In this document: in pieces, positions 1-8,013 of the stretch
Layout: every line of letters starts with the position of its first letter
Numbering within the stretch: position 1 is the stretch's first letter
From: Marinomonas spartinae
GTDB taxonomy: Bacteria > Pseudomonadota > Gammaproteobacteria > Pseudomonadales > Marinomonadaceae
Direction: 5' to 3'
Length of the DNA: 34,811 nucleotides
NCBI RefSeq assembly: GCF_016461715.1
Contig: NZ_JAEMUI010000034.1
Coordinates: 1-34,811, forward strand
Translations under genes and position numbers: made by a program
The notes under the pieces: generated by a model
Databases searched by the model: none
Told to the model about the DNA's origin: nothing
What the model saw: only the letters and a program-made list of their open reading frames with translations

Positions 1-15
1 ATAAATGAATGTAAA

Positions 16-63
16 AGCACTTCAAATGCCCAAAAAATGATTATTTTGAACCAATTCGGTGCA
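16..63 (-). promoter_or_regulatory. Possible NtrC site and sigma-54-like promoter reading out of the window
   Basis: Positions 47-63 read TGAACCAATTCGGTGCA, which matches the NtrC consensus TGCACCA-N3-TGGTGCA at 12 of the 14 defined bases. On the minus strand, 31 down to 16 reads GGGCATTTGAAGTGCT. It has GG and GC 12 bases apart and resembles the sigma-54 -24/-12 pattern TGGCAC-N5-TTGC. Together they could drive a nitrogen-regulated gene lying left of the window. The NtrC-like site is closer to the promoter than is usual, so the pairing is tentative. I see nothing else definite in 1-170. Confidence 0.35.
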
Positions 64-170
64 ACTTTGTTTAAGCCTATTTAATGTCGGTTTTCTAGTA
101 CTTCAGACTTTTATTGAATTTTAAATATGAATTTTTTTATAAAGAGCAGTCGACAGAAGAAAAAAATAGT

Positions 171-204
171 GTATATACTGTCACCCACATATACATGTAT
201 ATAC
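171..204. promoter_or_regulatory. Pair of GTATATAC boxes, HutC-type GntR operator pattern
   Basis: The 8-bp palindrome GTATATAC occurs at 171-178 and again at 197-204, 26 bp apart. The second copy is part of a perfect 14-bp palindrome, ATATACATGTATAT, at 189-202. GTnTAnAC is the known core of operators bound by HutC-subfamily GntR repressors. The pair lies 55-88 bp before the first gene of the aminotransferase/hydroxyacid dehydrogenase operon, where a promoter operator would be expected. The region is AT-rich, so one copy could arise by chance; two are more persuasive. No GntR gene of this subfamily is in the window. Confidence 0.4.
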
Positions 205-258
205 ATCTAATATGGTTTTTAGTCATTTATCTAACTGCTTGTTTTAAAGGTGGAAATT

Positions 259-1410
259 GTGACGGAAAAAGAATATTTATCGATAGATCATCTGGTTAAT
301 AGGTATGTTGCTAAGCTTGGGAAATATAACGCAGGATTGTCTATTGAAGGGTTAAAGGCTCGTTTTCAGGTTGATCGAGTCGCTAAGTTAGGGAGTAATG
401 AAAACCCTTTCCCAACATCAAGTTCCGTCATGAAGGCTTTAAGTCGAGCGGGGGATTTGTCCCATTATCCTGATGCAAATTGTAGCCTGTTAAGGAAAAA
501 AATAGCTGACAAGTTAACGGTTGCCGAAGAGTCCTTGGTCTTCGGTAATGGTTCAGAAGATCTAATCAGTATCATCTCCCGCGCGTTTATCAATGAGGGT
601 GACAAAGTAATGACCATTGTCCCTTCATTTGGATTGCATATTCTCTATCCGACTGCGTGTGGAGCAAAGATGGTTATCGCTCCAATGACGTCGCAGCTGG
701 AGTTTGATATCGAAAGAATCACTTCTTTGTTGCGTAGTGAAAAACCAAAGCTGTTTTTTATCGCCAGTCCGAGTAATCCCGTTGGTTGCAGTTTAAGTCA
801 AGACGATGTGAATGATATATTAGCGAATGTCTCCGAGCAGACGTTGTTGGTTTTTGATGAGGCTTATTATGAATACGCACAAGGCGAATTGGACTATCCT
901 GATGTACTCGCACTTTTGAAAGCGTCGGGTAAGCCATTTGTGTTACTTAGAACCTTGTCTAAAGCTTATTCCCTTGCTGGCCTGCGAATAGGCTATGGGG
1001 TTTTTTATCCTGTGACCTTGGCTGAATATATGAATAAGGTCAGAACGCCTTTTAATGTGAACCGCCAAGCTCAGGTGGCCGCTATAGCGGCGTTAGATGA
1101 TGATAATCACTTGGGAAAAACGATTCATTGGAATCATATTGCCCGCAAAAAGATGCAACAAGATTTAAAGCGTTTAGGCGTGTCTCCCTATGAATCAAAA
1201 GGGAATTTTCTCTTTTTTTCGACGTCGTGGTTAGCAACAGATCTTGCTGATGAGTTATTGAAGTTTGGCGTGATTGTGAAACCATGGATGGAACCCGGTT
1301 ATGAATACTTTGTACGAGTTTCTATCGGAAAAGCTGAAGATAACCAATTGTTTATTACGAGTTTAGCTTCTTTGTTGGGGCGTACCGCGTTGTCTCATGT
1401 TAACCAGTGA
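259..1410 (+). CDS. HisC-like PLP-dependent aminotransferase (fold type I)
   Basis: This is a class I/II aminotransferase related to histidinol-phosphate aminotransferase. It transfers an amino group between a 2-oxo acid or a histidinol-phosphate-like compound and a donor such as glutamate. The family motifs are present in order (numbering from this start): SNENP near 46, GNGSEDL near 96 (cofactor phosphate contact), SPSNPVG near 170, FDEAYYEY near 199, and the PLP lysine K235 in LSKAYSLAGLR. The GTG at 259 is preferred over the GTG at 250, because AAAGGTGG at 246-253 sits 5 bases before it. The protein is 383 residues, about 25 longer than typical HisC, with the extra length at the N-terminus. 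No other his gene is nearby. It is first in an operon with two 2-hydroxyacid dehydrogenases, so a catabolic or salvage role is more likely than histidine synthesis. The family is sure; the substrate is not known. Confidence 0.88.
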   Translation: MTEKEYLSIDHLVNRYVAKLGKYNAGLSIEGLKARFQVDRVAKLGSNENPFPTSSSVMKALSRAGDLSHYPDANCSLLRKKIADKLTVAEESLVFGNGSEDLISIISRAFINEGDKVMTIVPSFGLHILYPTACGAKMVIAPMTSQLEFDIERITSLLRSEKPKLFFIASPSNPVGCSLSQDDVNDILANVSEQTLLVFDEAYYEYAQGELDYPDVLALLKASGKPFVLLRTLSKAYSLAGLRIGYGVFYPVTLAEYMNKVRTPFNVNRQAQVAAIAALDDDNHLGKTIHWNHIARKKMQQDLKRLGVSPYESKGNFLFFSTSWLATDLADELLKFGVIVKPWMEPGYEYFVRVSIGKAEDNQLFITSLASLLGRTALSHVNQ

Positions 1411-1447
1411 ATTGATTTTAAAAGAATAATACATAGTGGAGCATACC

Positions 1448-2824
1448 ATGAACTCTGAATGTTTGAAGGAACTGCAAGAACGGCTTAAGCCAGAGCAAAT
1501 TCGGCAAGATGACGCCATTGATTTGAGTTATCAAAAAGATTGGAGCAGTTGCTCGCCTGTACTTCCCATGGCACTTTTGTTGCCGGAGAATGTTCAACAG
1601 GTGTCGGACATTATAAAAATATGTGCCAAATATAAGCAGTCTGTCGTGCCTCAAGGGGGGCGAACGGGGTTGACTGGAGCCGCTCGTCCTTCTAAAGCGG
1701 ATGTCTGTATTAGTTTAGAAAAGCTGAATGGTATTGAAGAGATAGATATACAAGCTAACACGATGACTGTGTTAGCTGGCACAACATTGCAAACGGTTCA
1801 GGAAAAAGCGATAGCAGCGGAACGTTATTTTCCTTTGGATTTAGGCTCCAGAGGAAGTTGTCAAATTGGTGGTACTATTGCCACAAACGCAGGTGGAAAT
1901 AATGTGATTCGTTTTGGCATGATGCGGAATTTGGTCTTAGGACTGGAAGTCGTAACCGCGAGTGGCGAGATACTGAATTTGCAAAATAAGATGCTTAAGA
2001 ATAACGCAGGGTATGATTTAAAGCAGTTGTTTATTGGCAGTGAAGGCACTCTAGGGATTATCACAAAAGCGACCTTAAAGTTAACCCCAATACCGGGGGA
2101 TGCTCAAACAGCGCTTTGTGCGTTTGCTCGCTATGAAGACGGTGTTGCACTGTTACATCTTATGCAAAAAGAGTTGAATCAGAATATTCACGCCTTTGAA
2201 ATGATGTGGCAGGATTTTTACACCATGAGTTGCAGCTGGTCGTGTCCAGATAATCCGCCAATCGAAAATGAGTATGCGTTTTATGTGCTGATAGAATCGA
2301 AAGGCGTGAGCGAAGAGGTTTTTCATCAAAGTTTGGAAAAAGCGTTTGAAGAAGAGCTTATACAGAACGCTGTGATCGCTTCGTCATTGCGAGAAAGAGA
2401 GCAATTATGGACAATCCGCGAAGCAACCTCTGAGTTTCCAGTCAAACTTTCCCCTATTAATTTTGATATCAGTTTACCCATCGGTAGCATTAATGAATTT
2501 GTACAGACGTGTCGTCTTTCTTTGCTAGAGCGTTGGCCAAATGCGTTAGTCGTTAACTTCGGACATATTGGTGACAGTAATTTGCATTTGGCGGTTGATG
2601 CGAACTCGGATGTGAATATTACCGAAGAAGAGGTCGATAAAATCGTCTATCAATGTGTGGAAGAGTTTAAGGGCTCTATTTCTGCCGAGCATGGCGTAGG
2701 AACGTTAAAGCGAGATTATCTTCATCATTCTGTTTCACCTCAAGCATTAGACATGATGGCGACCGTCAAAAAAGCGTTAGACCCTTTTAATATTTTAAAC
2801 CCTTCAAAAGTGGTTCTCATATAA
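1448..2824 (+). CDS. FAD-linked D-2-hydroxyacid dehydrogenase (GlcD/D-2-hydroxyglutarate dehydrogenase family)
   Basis: This is a flavoprotein of the PCMH/VAO type, which oxidises D-2-hydroxy acids such as D-lactate, glycolate or D-2-hydroxyglutarate to 2-oxo acids and passes electrons to a quinone or other acceptor. An N-terminal FAD_binding_4 domain (about residues 35-215) carries VPQGGRTGLTGAA and the GGTIATNAGGNN loop. A C-terminal FAD-oxidase domain carries NFGHIGDSNLH and the closing motif AEHGVGTLKRDYL. The length of 458 residues is normal. I chose the ATG at 1448 because GGAG at 1438-1441 lies six bases before it; the in-frame GTG at 1436 overlaps that ribosome site. It starts 37 bp after the aminotransferase. 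Substrate specificity cannot be read from the sequence. D-2-hydroxyglutarate is one option, since L-2-hydroxyglutarate dehydrogenase is also in this window. Confidence 0.88.
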   Translation: MNSECLKELQERLKPEQIRQDDAIDLSYQKDWSSCSPVLPMALLLPENVQQVSDIIKICAKYKQSVVPQGGRTGLTGAARPSKADVCISLEKLNGIEEIDIQANTMTVLAGTTLQTVQEKAIAAERYFPLDLGSRGSCQIGGTIATNAGGNNVIRFGMMRNLVLGLEVVTASGEILNLQNKMLKNNAGYDLKQLFIGSEGTLGIITKATLKLTPIPGDAQTALCAFARYEDGVALLHLMQKELNQNIHAFEMMWQDFYTMSCSWSCPDNPPIENEYAFYVLIESKGVSEEVFHQSLEKAFEEELIQNAVIASSLREREQLWTIREATSEFPVKLSPINFDISLPIGSINEFVQTCRLSLLERWPNALVVNFGHIGDSNLHLAVDANSDVNITEEEVDKIVYQCVEEFKGSISAEHGVGTLKRDYLHHSVSPQALDMMATVKKALDPFNILNPSKVVLI

Positions 2825-2874
2825 CGTCACTGAGAGAGGGAGTTTGTCTATGTGTCACTCTATTAGGAATTACT

Positions 2875-4053
2875 ATGCGGACATTTTATCGAGGTTCTGA
2901 TCTTTCTAGAATACAGAGCGTCGCTGAGATGGCGGCACTGGCACAGCGCCGCTTACCAAACTTTGCTTGGGAGTACTTGGCAGGTGGCGCGGAAAATGAG
3001 CAGACATTGTCACGTAACCAGTCTGATTTTTCGGATATCCGCTTGGCCTCTCACACCTTGGTGCCGAATCACCGACCTGTGATTAATGCGAGGTTAATTG
3101 GTTCGAAAAGTGCTCTGCCTATGATGATCGGGCCAAGCGGTTACAATGGAATGTTGTGGCCTCAGGCCGATATTGCGCTAGCGAAAGCGGCCCGCGCTAA
3201 GCAAATTCCTTTTTGTTTGAGTACTGTTTCAAATTGTTCCATGGAGCAAGTACGTGAAGCGGTGCCAGATGTCGATTTTTGGTTTCAACTGTATGCGCTG
3301 AAAGACCTGCGGGCTAGCCAAGACTTATTAGCCAGAGCGAAAGCGGTTGAAGCCAGCACGCTAGTGATTACATCGGATGCGCTTATTGTCGGTAATCGAG
3401 AATGGGACAGGCGAAACTTTGTGAGGCCTCGTCAGCTCACTTTGGCGAATAAGTTGAATGTGTTGTTGCATCCTAATTGGATACGCCAAGTTATGTGGCC
3501 TAATGGTTTACCAACCATGGGTAACCTGTCGCCTTATTTGCCTGAAGATGAAAAGAGTGCGCTTGGGGCGATGAAATTTATTTCTGAGCAGCTAGACCCT
3601 TTGCTGGACTGGGAAAGAGTGGCACAAATCCGCGATCAATGGTCGGGGAACATGATCCTAAAAGGGGTGTTGCATCCAGACGATGCGATTAAGGCGGTCC
3701 AGCTAGGGTTGGATGGAATTGTTGTTTCCAACCACGGTGGTCGTCAACTCGATGGCGCGCTGTCGTCTATTCAAGCCTTACAGCAGATAGCGCCTAAGGT
3801 AAGGGGGCAAATAAGTATATTGCTCGACAGTGGTGTGCGCCGTGCTAGCGATATAGTGAAAGCGGTCGCGCTTGGTGCCGATGGGGTGTTGTTAGGACGA
3901 GCTACTTTATTTGGTGTAGCGTCGGGTGGACAAGTGGGTGTGACTCGAGTGCTGGACATTTTAGAGGAAGAGCTTGTTCGTTGTCTTAATTTGATGGGCG
4001 TAAAACGCCTTGATGATCTTTCGACAGACCATCTTTACTTATCAAGATCATAG
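2875..4053 (+). CDS. FMN-dependent L-2-hydroxyacid dehydrogenase (LldD/MdlB family)
   Basis: This member of the FMN-dependent alpha-hydroxy-acid dehydrogenase family oxidises an (S)-2-hydroxy acid to a 2-oxo acid. The family elements are seen in order: WEYLAGGAENE near 32 (compare the YIDGGAEDE style of LldD), MIGPSGYNGM near 84, WFQLY with Y140, K263, and the active-site SNHGGRQLDG with H287 and R290. The phosphate-binding end is DSGVRRASDIVKA then GADGVLLGRA. At 392 residues it is of normal length. The AGGA at 2865-2868 supports the ATG at 2875. It is 50 bp after the D-type dehydrogenase and looks co-transcribed. The C-terminal part resembles (S)-mandelate dehydrogenase as much as lactate dehydrogenase, so no gene symbol is assigned. 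No lactate permease or LldR is adjacent, which argues against a standard lactate operon. Confidence 0.88.
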   Translation: MRTFYRGSDLSRIQSVAEMAALAQRRLPNFAWEYLAGGAENEQTLSRNQSDFSDIRLASHTLVPNHRPVINARLIGSKSALPMMIGPSGYNGMLWPQADIALAKAARAKQIPFCLSTVSNCSMEQVREAVPDVDFWFQLYALKDLRASQDLLARAKAVEASTLVITSDALIVGNREWDRRNFVRPRQLTLANKLNVLLHPNWIRQVMWPNGLPTMGNLSPYLPEDEKSALGAMKFISEQLDPLLDWERVAQIRDQWSGNMILKGVLHPDDAIKAVQLGLDGIVVSNHGGRQLDGALSSIQALQQIAPKVRGQISILLDSGVRRASDIVKAVALGADGVLLGRATLFGVASGGQVGVTRVLDILEEELVRCLNLMGVKRLDDLSTDHLYLSRS

Positions 4054-4123
4054 CGACTCAGATCGTTGAAGACGGAAACAAGGTAACGCTTTCTCCATTC
4101 CGCCTTCCTTGGGATCGGCTTTG

Positions 4124-4549
4124 TTATTTCGCGAACAGCTGCCCCATGTCTTTAAAGGCTTTAAATTCCAAGGCATTACCGCATGGATCGAGGAAGAACA
4201 TGGTGGCTTGTTCGCCCACTTGGCCTTTAAAGCGAATATAAGGTTCGATGATAAAGTCGGTTTTTTCAGCGGTTAGGCGTTCTGCCAACGCTTCCCATTG
4301 CTCCCATGTTAATACCACACCAAAATGTGGAACAGGCACATTGTGTCCGTCTACTGCGTTGGTGCCCGCGTGTTCTTGATAGGGCATTTTGGGGTGATGA
4401 TGGATGACGAGCTGATGGCCGAAAAAGTTGAAATCTACCCATTCTGGTGCAGAACGGCCTTCTTCCAGTCCAAAGACATCGCGATAAAAAGCCCGTGCCA
4501 GCGGCACGTCATAGACGGGGATAGCAAGGTGGAAGGGTTGTAGACTCAT
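4124..4549 (-). CDS. VOC superfamily (glyoxalase/dioxygenase-like) protein
   Basis: This is a small vicinal-oxygen-chelate protein of 141 residues, with the paired beta-alpha-beta modules expected for a glyoxalase I or extradiol-dioxygenase fold. Metal-ligand candidates are H7 in FHLAI, the histidine in the PHFGVV strand, and the glutamate in NALEFKAF near the C-terminus. The motif FLDPCGNALEF is typical of the family. The ATG at 4549 has AGGAGA a few bases upstream. The gene is convergent with the L-hydroxyacid dehydrogenase and divergent from the DadA-like gene, with 131 bp between the two start codons. The reaction cannot be predicted: VOC proteins include lyases, isomerases and resistance proteins. 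Confidence 0.8.
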   Translation of the reverse strand: MSLQPFHLAIPVYDVPLARAFYRDVFGLEEGRSAPEWVDFNFFGHQLVIHHHPKMPYQEHAGTNAVDGHNVPVPHFGVVLTWEQWEALAERLTAEKTDFIIEPYIRFKGQVGEQATMFFLDPCGNALEFKAFKDMGQLFAK

Positions 4550-4680
4550 AATGGGGTCTCCTATGGTGAAAATATGCGCTGATACATCATTGTGACAGCT
4601 AATTTATACTAATGGCGACTTATATTGCTATAGTGAATAAGATAAAGGCTTTTTCACTGAAAGGATGTCGAGGTAGGAAT

Positions 4681-5916
4681 ATGGCGGAATTTCTTGTTTT
4701 GGGTGCAGGTATGGTTGGTGTGAGCAGTGCTTTGGCTCTTCAGACTCAAGGACATACGGTCACGTTGGTGGACCGAACAGGCGCTGGGTTGGAAACCAGT
4801 TATGGCAATGCGGGCATTATTCAAGTAGAAGCAGCAGAGCCTTACGCGTTACCTAGGGAGTTCTCCAAACTCTTCAAGTATCTGTTTGAAGTCAGTAATG
4901 ATGTGACTTGGCGTTTAAATGGCGTGCTGAACATGGCGCCCGCTTTATGGTCTTATTTACGTCACTCTGCGCCGCAGAAACACGCACAGATCTCGAAAAT
5001 TTATTCCCAATTAACGTTTCGCTCGACGGCAGACCATGAGGAGCTGATTCGCGATTCTCTCTCTGAAGATCTTATCCAGCGCGATGGGCTAGCCATGTTT
5101 TATCGTGAATCGGATGAGTTTGAAAAGGCGGCCCAAAAAGCCGAATTTTTACGTCAGGAATATGGTGTAACATCGCGCATTGTGGATGGCAAAGCCTATC
5201 AACAAGAAGAGTCCGCGTTAAAAGCGGCACCGGCAGGTGTGGTGCATTTTACGCAAAGTTGGAGTTGTTCGTCGCCTGGCGGCTTAACTCAAGCTTATTG
5301 TGAATTATTCGTTGAACGGGGCGGAAGCTTCGTCTCGGGGGACGCCAATACTTTGCAGCATACTGCGAATGGTTGGAGTGTGCTGACAAGTGATGGCGAA
5401 CGTGAAGCAGAGCAGGTGGTGATTGCCTTGGGACCTTGGTCGCCAGAGTTACTGAAACGTTTTGGTTATCAGATTCCAATGGTGTACAAGCGTGGTTACC
5501 ATGGGCATTTTGCTATGCCTACCCATTTAAATCGGCCTTTTTTAGATACCGCAAATGGCGTGTTAGCGGCCCCCATGAAGCAAGGGCTAAGAATCACCAC
5601 GGGGGCGGCCTTAGTACCGATGGATTCTCCAGCGGAGACCAGTCAATTAGTGCGTGGCGTCAAAGCTCTCAATCAATTAATGGATGTGGGAAAACAAATA
5701 GAAGAACCGCAATGGATTGGTACACGACCCTGCATGCCAGATATGTTGCCCCTTGTTGGTGAAGCACCAAATCATAAAGGTTTGTGGTTTCACTTTGGCC
5801 ATGGTCATCAAGGGTTCACGTTGGGGCCAACAACGTCGGCATTGCTGATGCAGGCAATGAATGGTGAATCCAATGAATTGATTACCGCACTGTCGCCTCG
5901 TGAACGATTGCTATGA
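4681..5916 (+). CDS. DadA-like FAD-dependent D-amino-acid dehydrogenase/oxidoreductase
   Basis: This DAO-superfamily flavoprotein probably oxidises a D-amino acid or secondary amine to a 2-oxo acid plus ammonia, feeding electrons to the respiratory chain as DadA does. The Rossmann motif GAGMVGVSSA starts at residue 8. It is followed by DRTGAGLETSYGNAG (substrate and FAD loop) and by the C-terminal FAD signature GTRPCMPDMLPLVG, then FGHGHQGFTLGP. I chose the ATG at 4681: it puts the FAD fingerprint at the N-terminus, gives 411 residues (DadA is about 416-432), and has AGGTAGGA just upstream. An in-frame ATG at 4612 would add 23 residues not expected in the family. No alanine racemase (DadX) accompanies it. 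Its substrate could also be a glutamylated amine, as for PuuB, but similarity to DadA is stronger. Confidence 0.85.
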   Translation: MAEFLVLGAGMVGVSSALALQTQGHTVTLVDRTGAGLETSYGNAGIIQVEAAEPYALPREFSKLFKYLFEVSNDVTWRLNGVLNMAPALWSYLRHSAPQKHAQISKIYSQLTFRSTADHEELIRDSLSEDLIQRDGLAMFYRESDEFEKAAQKAEFLRQEYGVTSRIVDGKAYQQEESALKAAPAGVVHFTQSWSCSSPGGLTQAYCELFVERGGSFVSGDANTLQHTANGWSVLTSDGEREAEQVVIALGPWSPELLKRFGYQIPMVYKRGYHGHFAMPTHLNRPFLDTANGVLAAPMKQGLRITTGAALVPMDSPAETSQLVRGVKALNQLMDVGKQIEEPQWIGTRPCMPDMLPLVGEAPNHKGLWFHFGHGHQGFTLGPTTSALLMQAMNGESNELITALSPRERLL

Positions 5917-5973
5917 AAGTGGCTGAATCGGGCGGCTGCTTATATTCAAAAGATAAGGCTGCGTTAGAAAGAG

Positions 5974-6014
5974 AAAAAGAGGGCGGATGATCAATATCAT
6001 CACCCTCTTTTTTT
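5974..6014. terminator. Bidirectional terminator between the DadA-like gene and the TRAP permease
   Basis: AAAGAGGG at 5976-5983 pairs with CCCTCTTT at 6003-6010, and GATGAT (5986-5991) pairs with ATCATC (5996-6001) inside it. A T-run follows on the plus strand and an A-run precedes it, so it can stop both convergent transcripts. Confidence 0.8.
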
Positions 6015-6050
6015 ATGGCTGTTGTTGGGCTTTTTGTCACAGATGCCAAA

Positions 6051-8003
6051 CTAAGCGGTGGATTTTTCGAGTTGGCTCTCATGTGGATGCGAGCTTTGCC
6101 CTTTTGCAGCTTTACATAGCAGTATAACGAACAGCGCTAACCCTAGTAGTCTCGCGCCGATGATGTGTGGGGAAAAATCCGTTGCGGCTTGTGGCCATGC
6201 AATCAATATGGCTGCGATAACGTACAAACCTCGTATGAACCAACTCAAGTTGTTTTTCAACCAGCCTGAAAAGCCAATGCTCATGGCACTTGTTGCTAAT
6301 GCGGCGATCACAATGGCGGCAATGATGCTGGAGGTTGAACCAATCAATAGAATGCCTGGCATAGTGACAAACAAGAAAGGAACCAACAGTTTCACAAAGC
6401 CCAAACGCATGGACTCAATGGCCGTTTCGGTAGGATCCGCACCGGAAATGGTGGAAGCGGCATAGGCCGCCAAGGCAACTGGTGGTGTGATGGCAGACAC
6501 TAACCCATAGTAAAAGATGAACATATGGGCCGATAACGGTGCCATGCCCATTTGTGTCATGGCGGGCGCAACGAGAACCGCTAATAATAGATAAGCGGCG
6601 GACGTTGGTAAGCCCATTCCAAGCACAAAAGATGCGCCAGCGGTGAGAAGCAACACAGCCCATAAATGTCCATTCCCTAAGGAAATAATCAACCCAGACA
6701 ACATTAAGCCCAAGCCTGTTAAGTTTAACACCCCAATGATGACACCTGCCGATGCCACCGCCGCGACGATCGGTAGGGTATTGATCAATGTTTCTTTGCA
6801 AGCGGCAATAATATCGACGATGTTGATGCGTGTTTCAGCTTTCCAAGGGCTGACGAAAAAGCCCGCTAAAATCCCCATGACAGCGGCTTGTGTGGGGGAC
6901 TCCCCAGAAACCATAAGGCCAACGAGCACGACGAGGGGCAATAATAAGTAGCTTTTCTTTTTGAGGGTTCTCAGTAGGAGTTTTAAGCCTGCCTCTGTAT
7001 CTCTTTCGAGATTTAAACGGCCCGCTTCCAGTCTGACAGCGATCATTAAGGCTAAAACATAAAGTAGTGCAGGAATAAGCGCCGCCAGTGCCACTTCTGA
7101 ATAGGGGATGCCGATGATTTCTGCCATTAAGAAGGCTGCGGCGCCCATGACGGGAGGCATGATTTGTCCAGCAGACGACGCGGCGGCTTCAATGGCACCG
7201 GCGAGTTTTGCGCTGTAACCTACCCGTTTCATTAAGGGAATGGTAAAGGTGCCGGTGGTGACGACGTTTGCCACGGCACTGCCATTTAAAGAGCCAAGTA
7301 ACGCGCTGGATAACGCCGCAGATAGCCCAGGTCCACCTTGGACGCGTCCGGTTAAGCCTCGGGCTAAATCAACAAATACCTCGCCTGTGCCTATTTTGGT
7401 TAAAATGGCACCGAATAAACCGAATAGGAAAATATATTCCACCGCGACACCCATAGGAATGCCATAGATGCCTTCGGTAGAAAGCATTAGGGTTGAGGTG
7501 AGTCGACTGATGTCGAACCCGCCATTACCGTATTTTCCCGGTATTAAGTAGCCATAGTACGCATAGAGTAGTGCTAGGGCCATTAAACCAATCAGTGCCC
7601 ACCCGACGGCCATTCTGACAAACAGAAAGACAACACAGATAAGGCCAATAAATATCCAAGTATCCTGTGGAATAGCGATGGCACCACGCATGATGATGTC
7701 CATGTAGTTATGCCATAAATAGGGGCCGGGGATCAGGGCAATCACAGCGAATAAGTAAAAGCCAAGGCGAAGCCAGGTTTGTTGATACTTCAACGCAAAA
7801 AAGAGCATTGCAGAGGCGGAGACCAAGGAGAAGAATAACGACCTCAATAGCAATGCCGTAATCCCCCCATAGTAAGCGCCATAGAGCACCAATCCGGCGA
7901 CCGCCACGGCGATAACGCTGAATAGGATGGACAGACAAATTCGCTCTTTGTTGCCAACCGTCTTAGTATCAAACAGTAGGTCTTTGAGTGTGGTCTTCGC
8001 CAT
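6051..8003 (-). CDS. Fused TRAP transporter permease (DctQ-DctM, TAXI-associated type)
   Basis: This 650-residue polytopic inner-membrane protein fuses the small DctQ-like subunit (first four or so membrane segments, about residues 20-190) to the large DctM transport subunit (about 190 to the end). Such fusions accompany TAXI-type receptors and use an ion gradient rather than ATP for uptake. Motifs of the large subunit include SSAGQIMPPVMGAAAFLMAE near 270 and GMGLPTSAAYLLLAVL near 465, both highly conserved in this family. The start at 8003 has AGGAGAG a few bases before it, lying inside the end of the receptor gene 10 bp away, so the two are translationally close. The receptor, a periplasmic binding protein and a two-component system lie just upstream on the same strand. 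The substrate is unknown. Confidence 0.92.
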   Translation of the reverse strand: MAKTTLKDLLFDTKTVGNKERICLSILFSVIAVAVAGLVLYGAYYGGITALLLRSLFFSLVSASAMLFFALKYQQTWLRLGFYLFAVIALIPGPYLWHNYMDIIMRGAIAIPQDTWIFIGLICVVFLFVRMAVGWALIGLMALALLYAYYGYLIPGKYGNGGFDISRLTSTLMLSTEGIYGIPMGVAVEYIFLFGLFGAILTKIGTGEVFVDLARGLTGRVQGGPGLSAALSSALLGSLNGSAVANVVTTGTFTIPLMKRVGYSAKLAGAIEAAASSAGQIMPPVMGAAAFLMAEIIGIPYSEVALAALIPALLYVLALMIAVRLEAGRLNLERDTEAGLKLLLRTLKKKSYLLLPLVVLVGLMVSGESPTQAAVMGILAGFFVSPWKAETRINIVDIIAACKETLINTLPIVAAVASAGVIIGVLNLTGLGLMLSGLIISLGNGHLWAVLLLTAGASFVLGMGLPTSAAYLLLAVLVAPAMTQMGMAPLSAHMFIFYYGLVSAITPPVALAAYAASTISGADPTETAIESMRLGFVKLLVPFLFVTMPGILLIGSTSSIIAAIVIAALATSAMSIGFSGWLKNNLSWFIRGLYVIAAILIAWPQAATDFSPHIIGARLLGLALFVILLCKAAKGQSSHPHESQLEKSTA

Positions 8004-8013
8004 GATGACTCTC

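Noticed and set aside
259..1410. Calling the gene hisC.
   Set aside because: No other his gene is nearby, the N-terminus is longer, and the operon context is hydroxyacid metabolism.
2875..4053. Calling the gene lldD and the operon a lactate utilisation operon.
   Set aside because: There is no lactate permease or LldR nearby, the C-terminal part is also mandelate-dehydrogenase-like, and an aminotransferase leads the operon.
4054..4123. Possible terminator between the L-hydroxyacid dehydrogenase and VOC genes (CGGAA/TTCCG).
   Set aside because: The stem is short, has a mismatch and a long loop, and there is no T-run.
4325..4543. Open frame of 72 codons antisense to the VOC gene.
   Set aside because: It lies wholly within a well supported gene on the other strand and has no family features.
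5436..5762. Open frame of 108 codons inside the DadA-like gene.
   Set aside because: It is an alternative frame of a conserved gene with no recognisable protein pattern.
6058..6465. Open frame of 135 codons antisense to the TRAP permease.
   Set aside because: It is a shadow of hydrophobic codons in the permease gene; there is no ribosome site or conserved motif.
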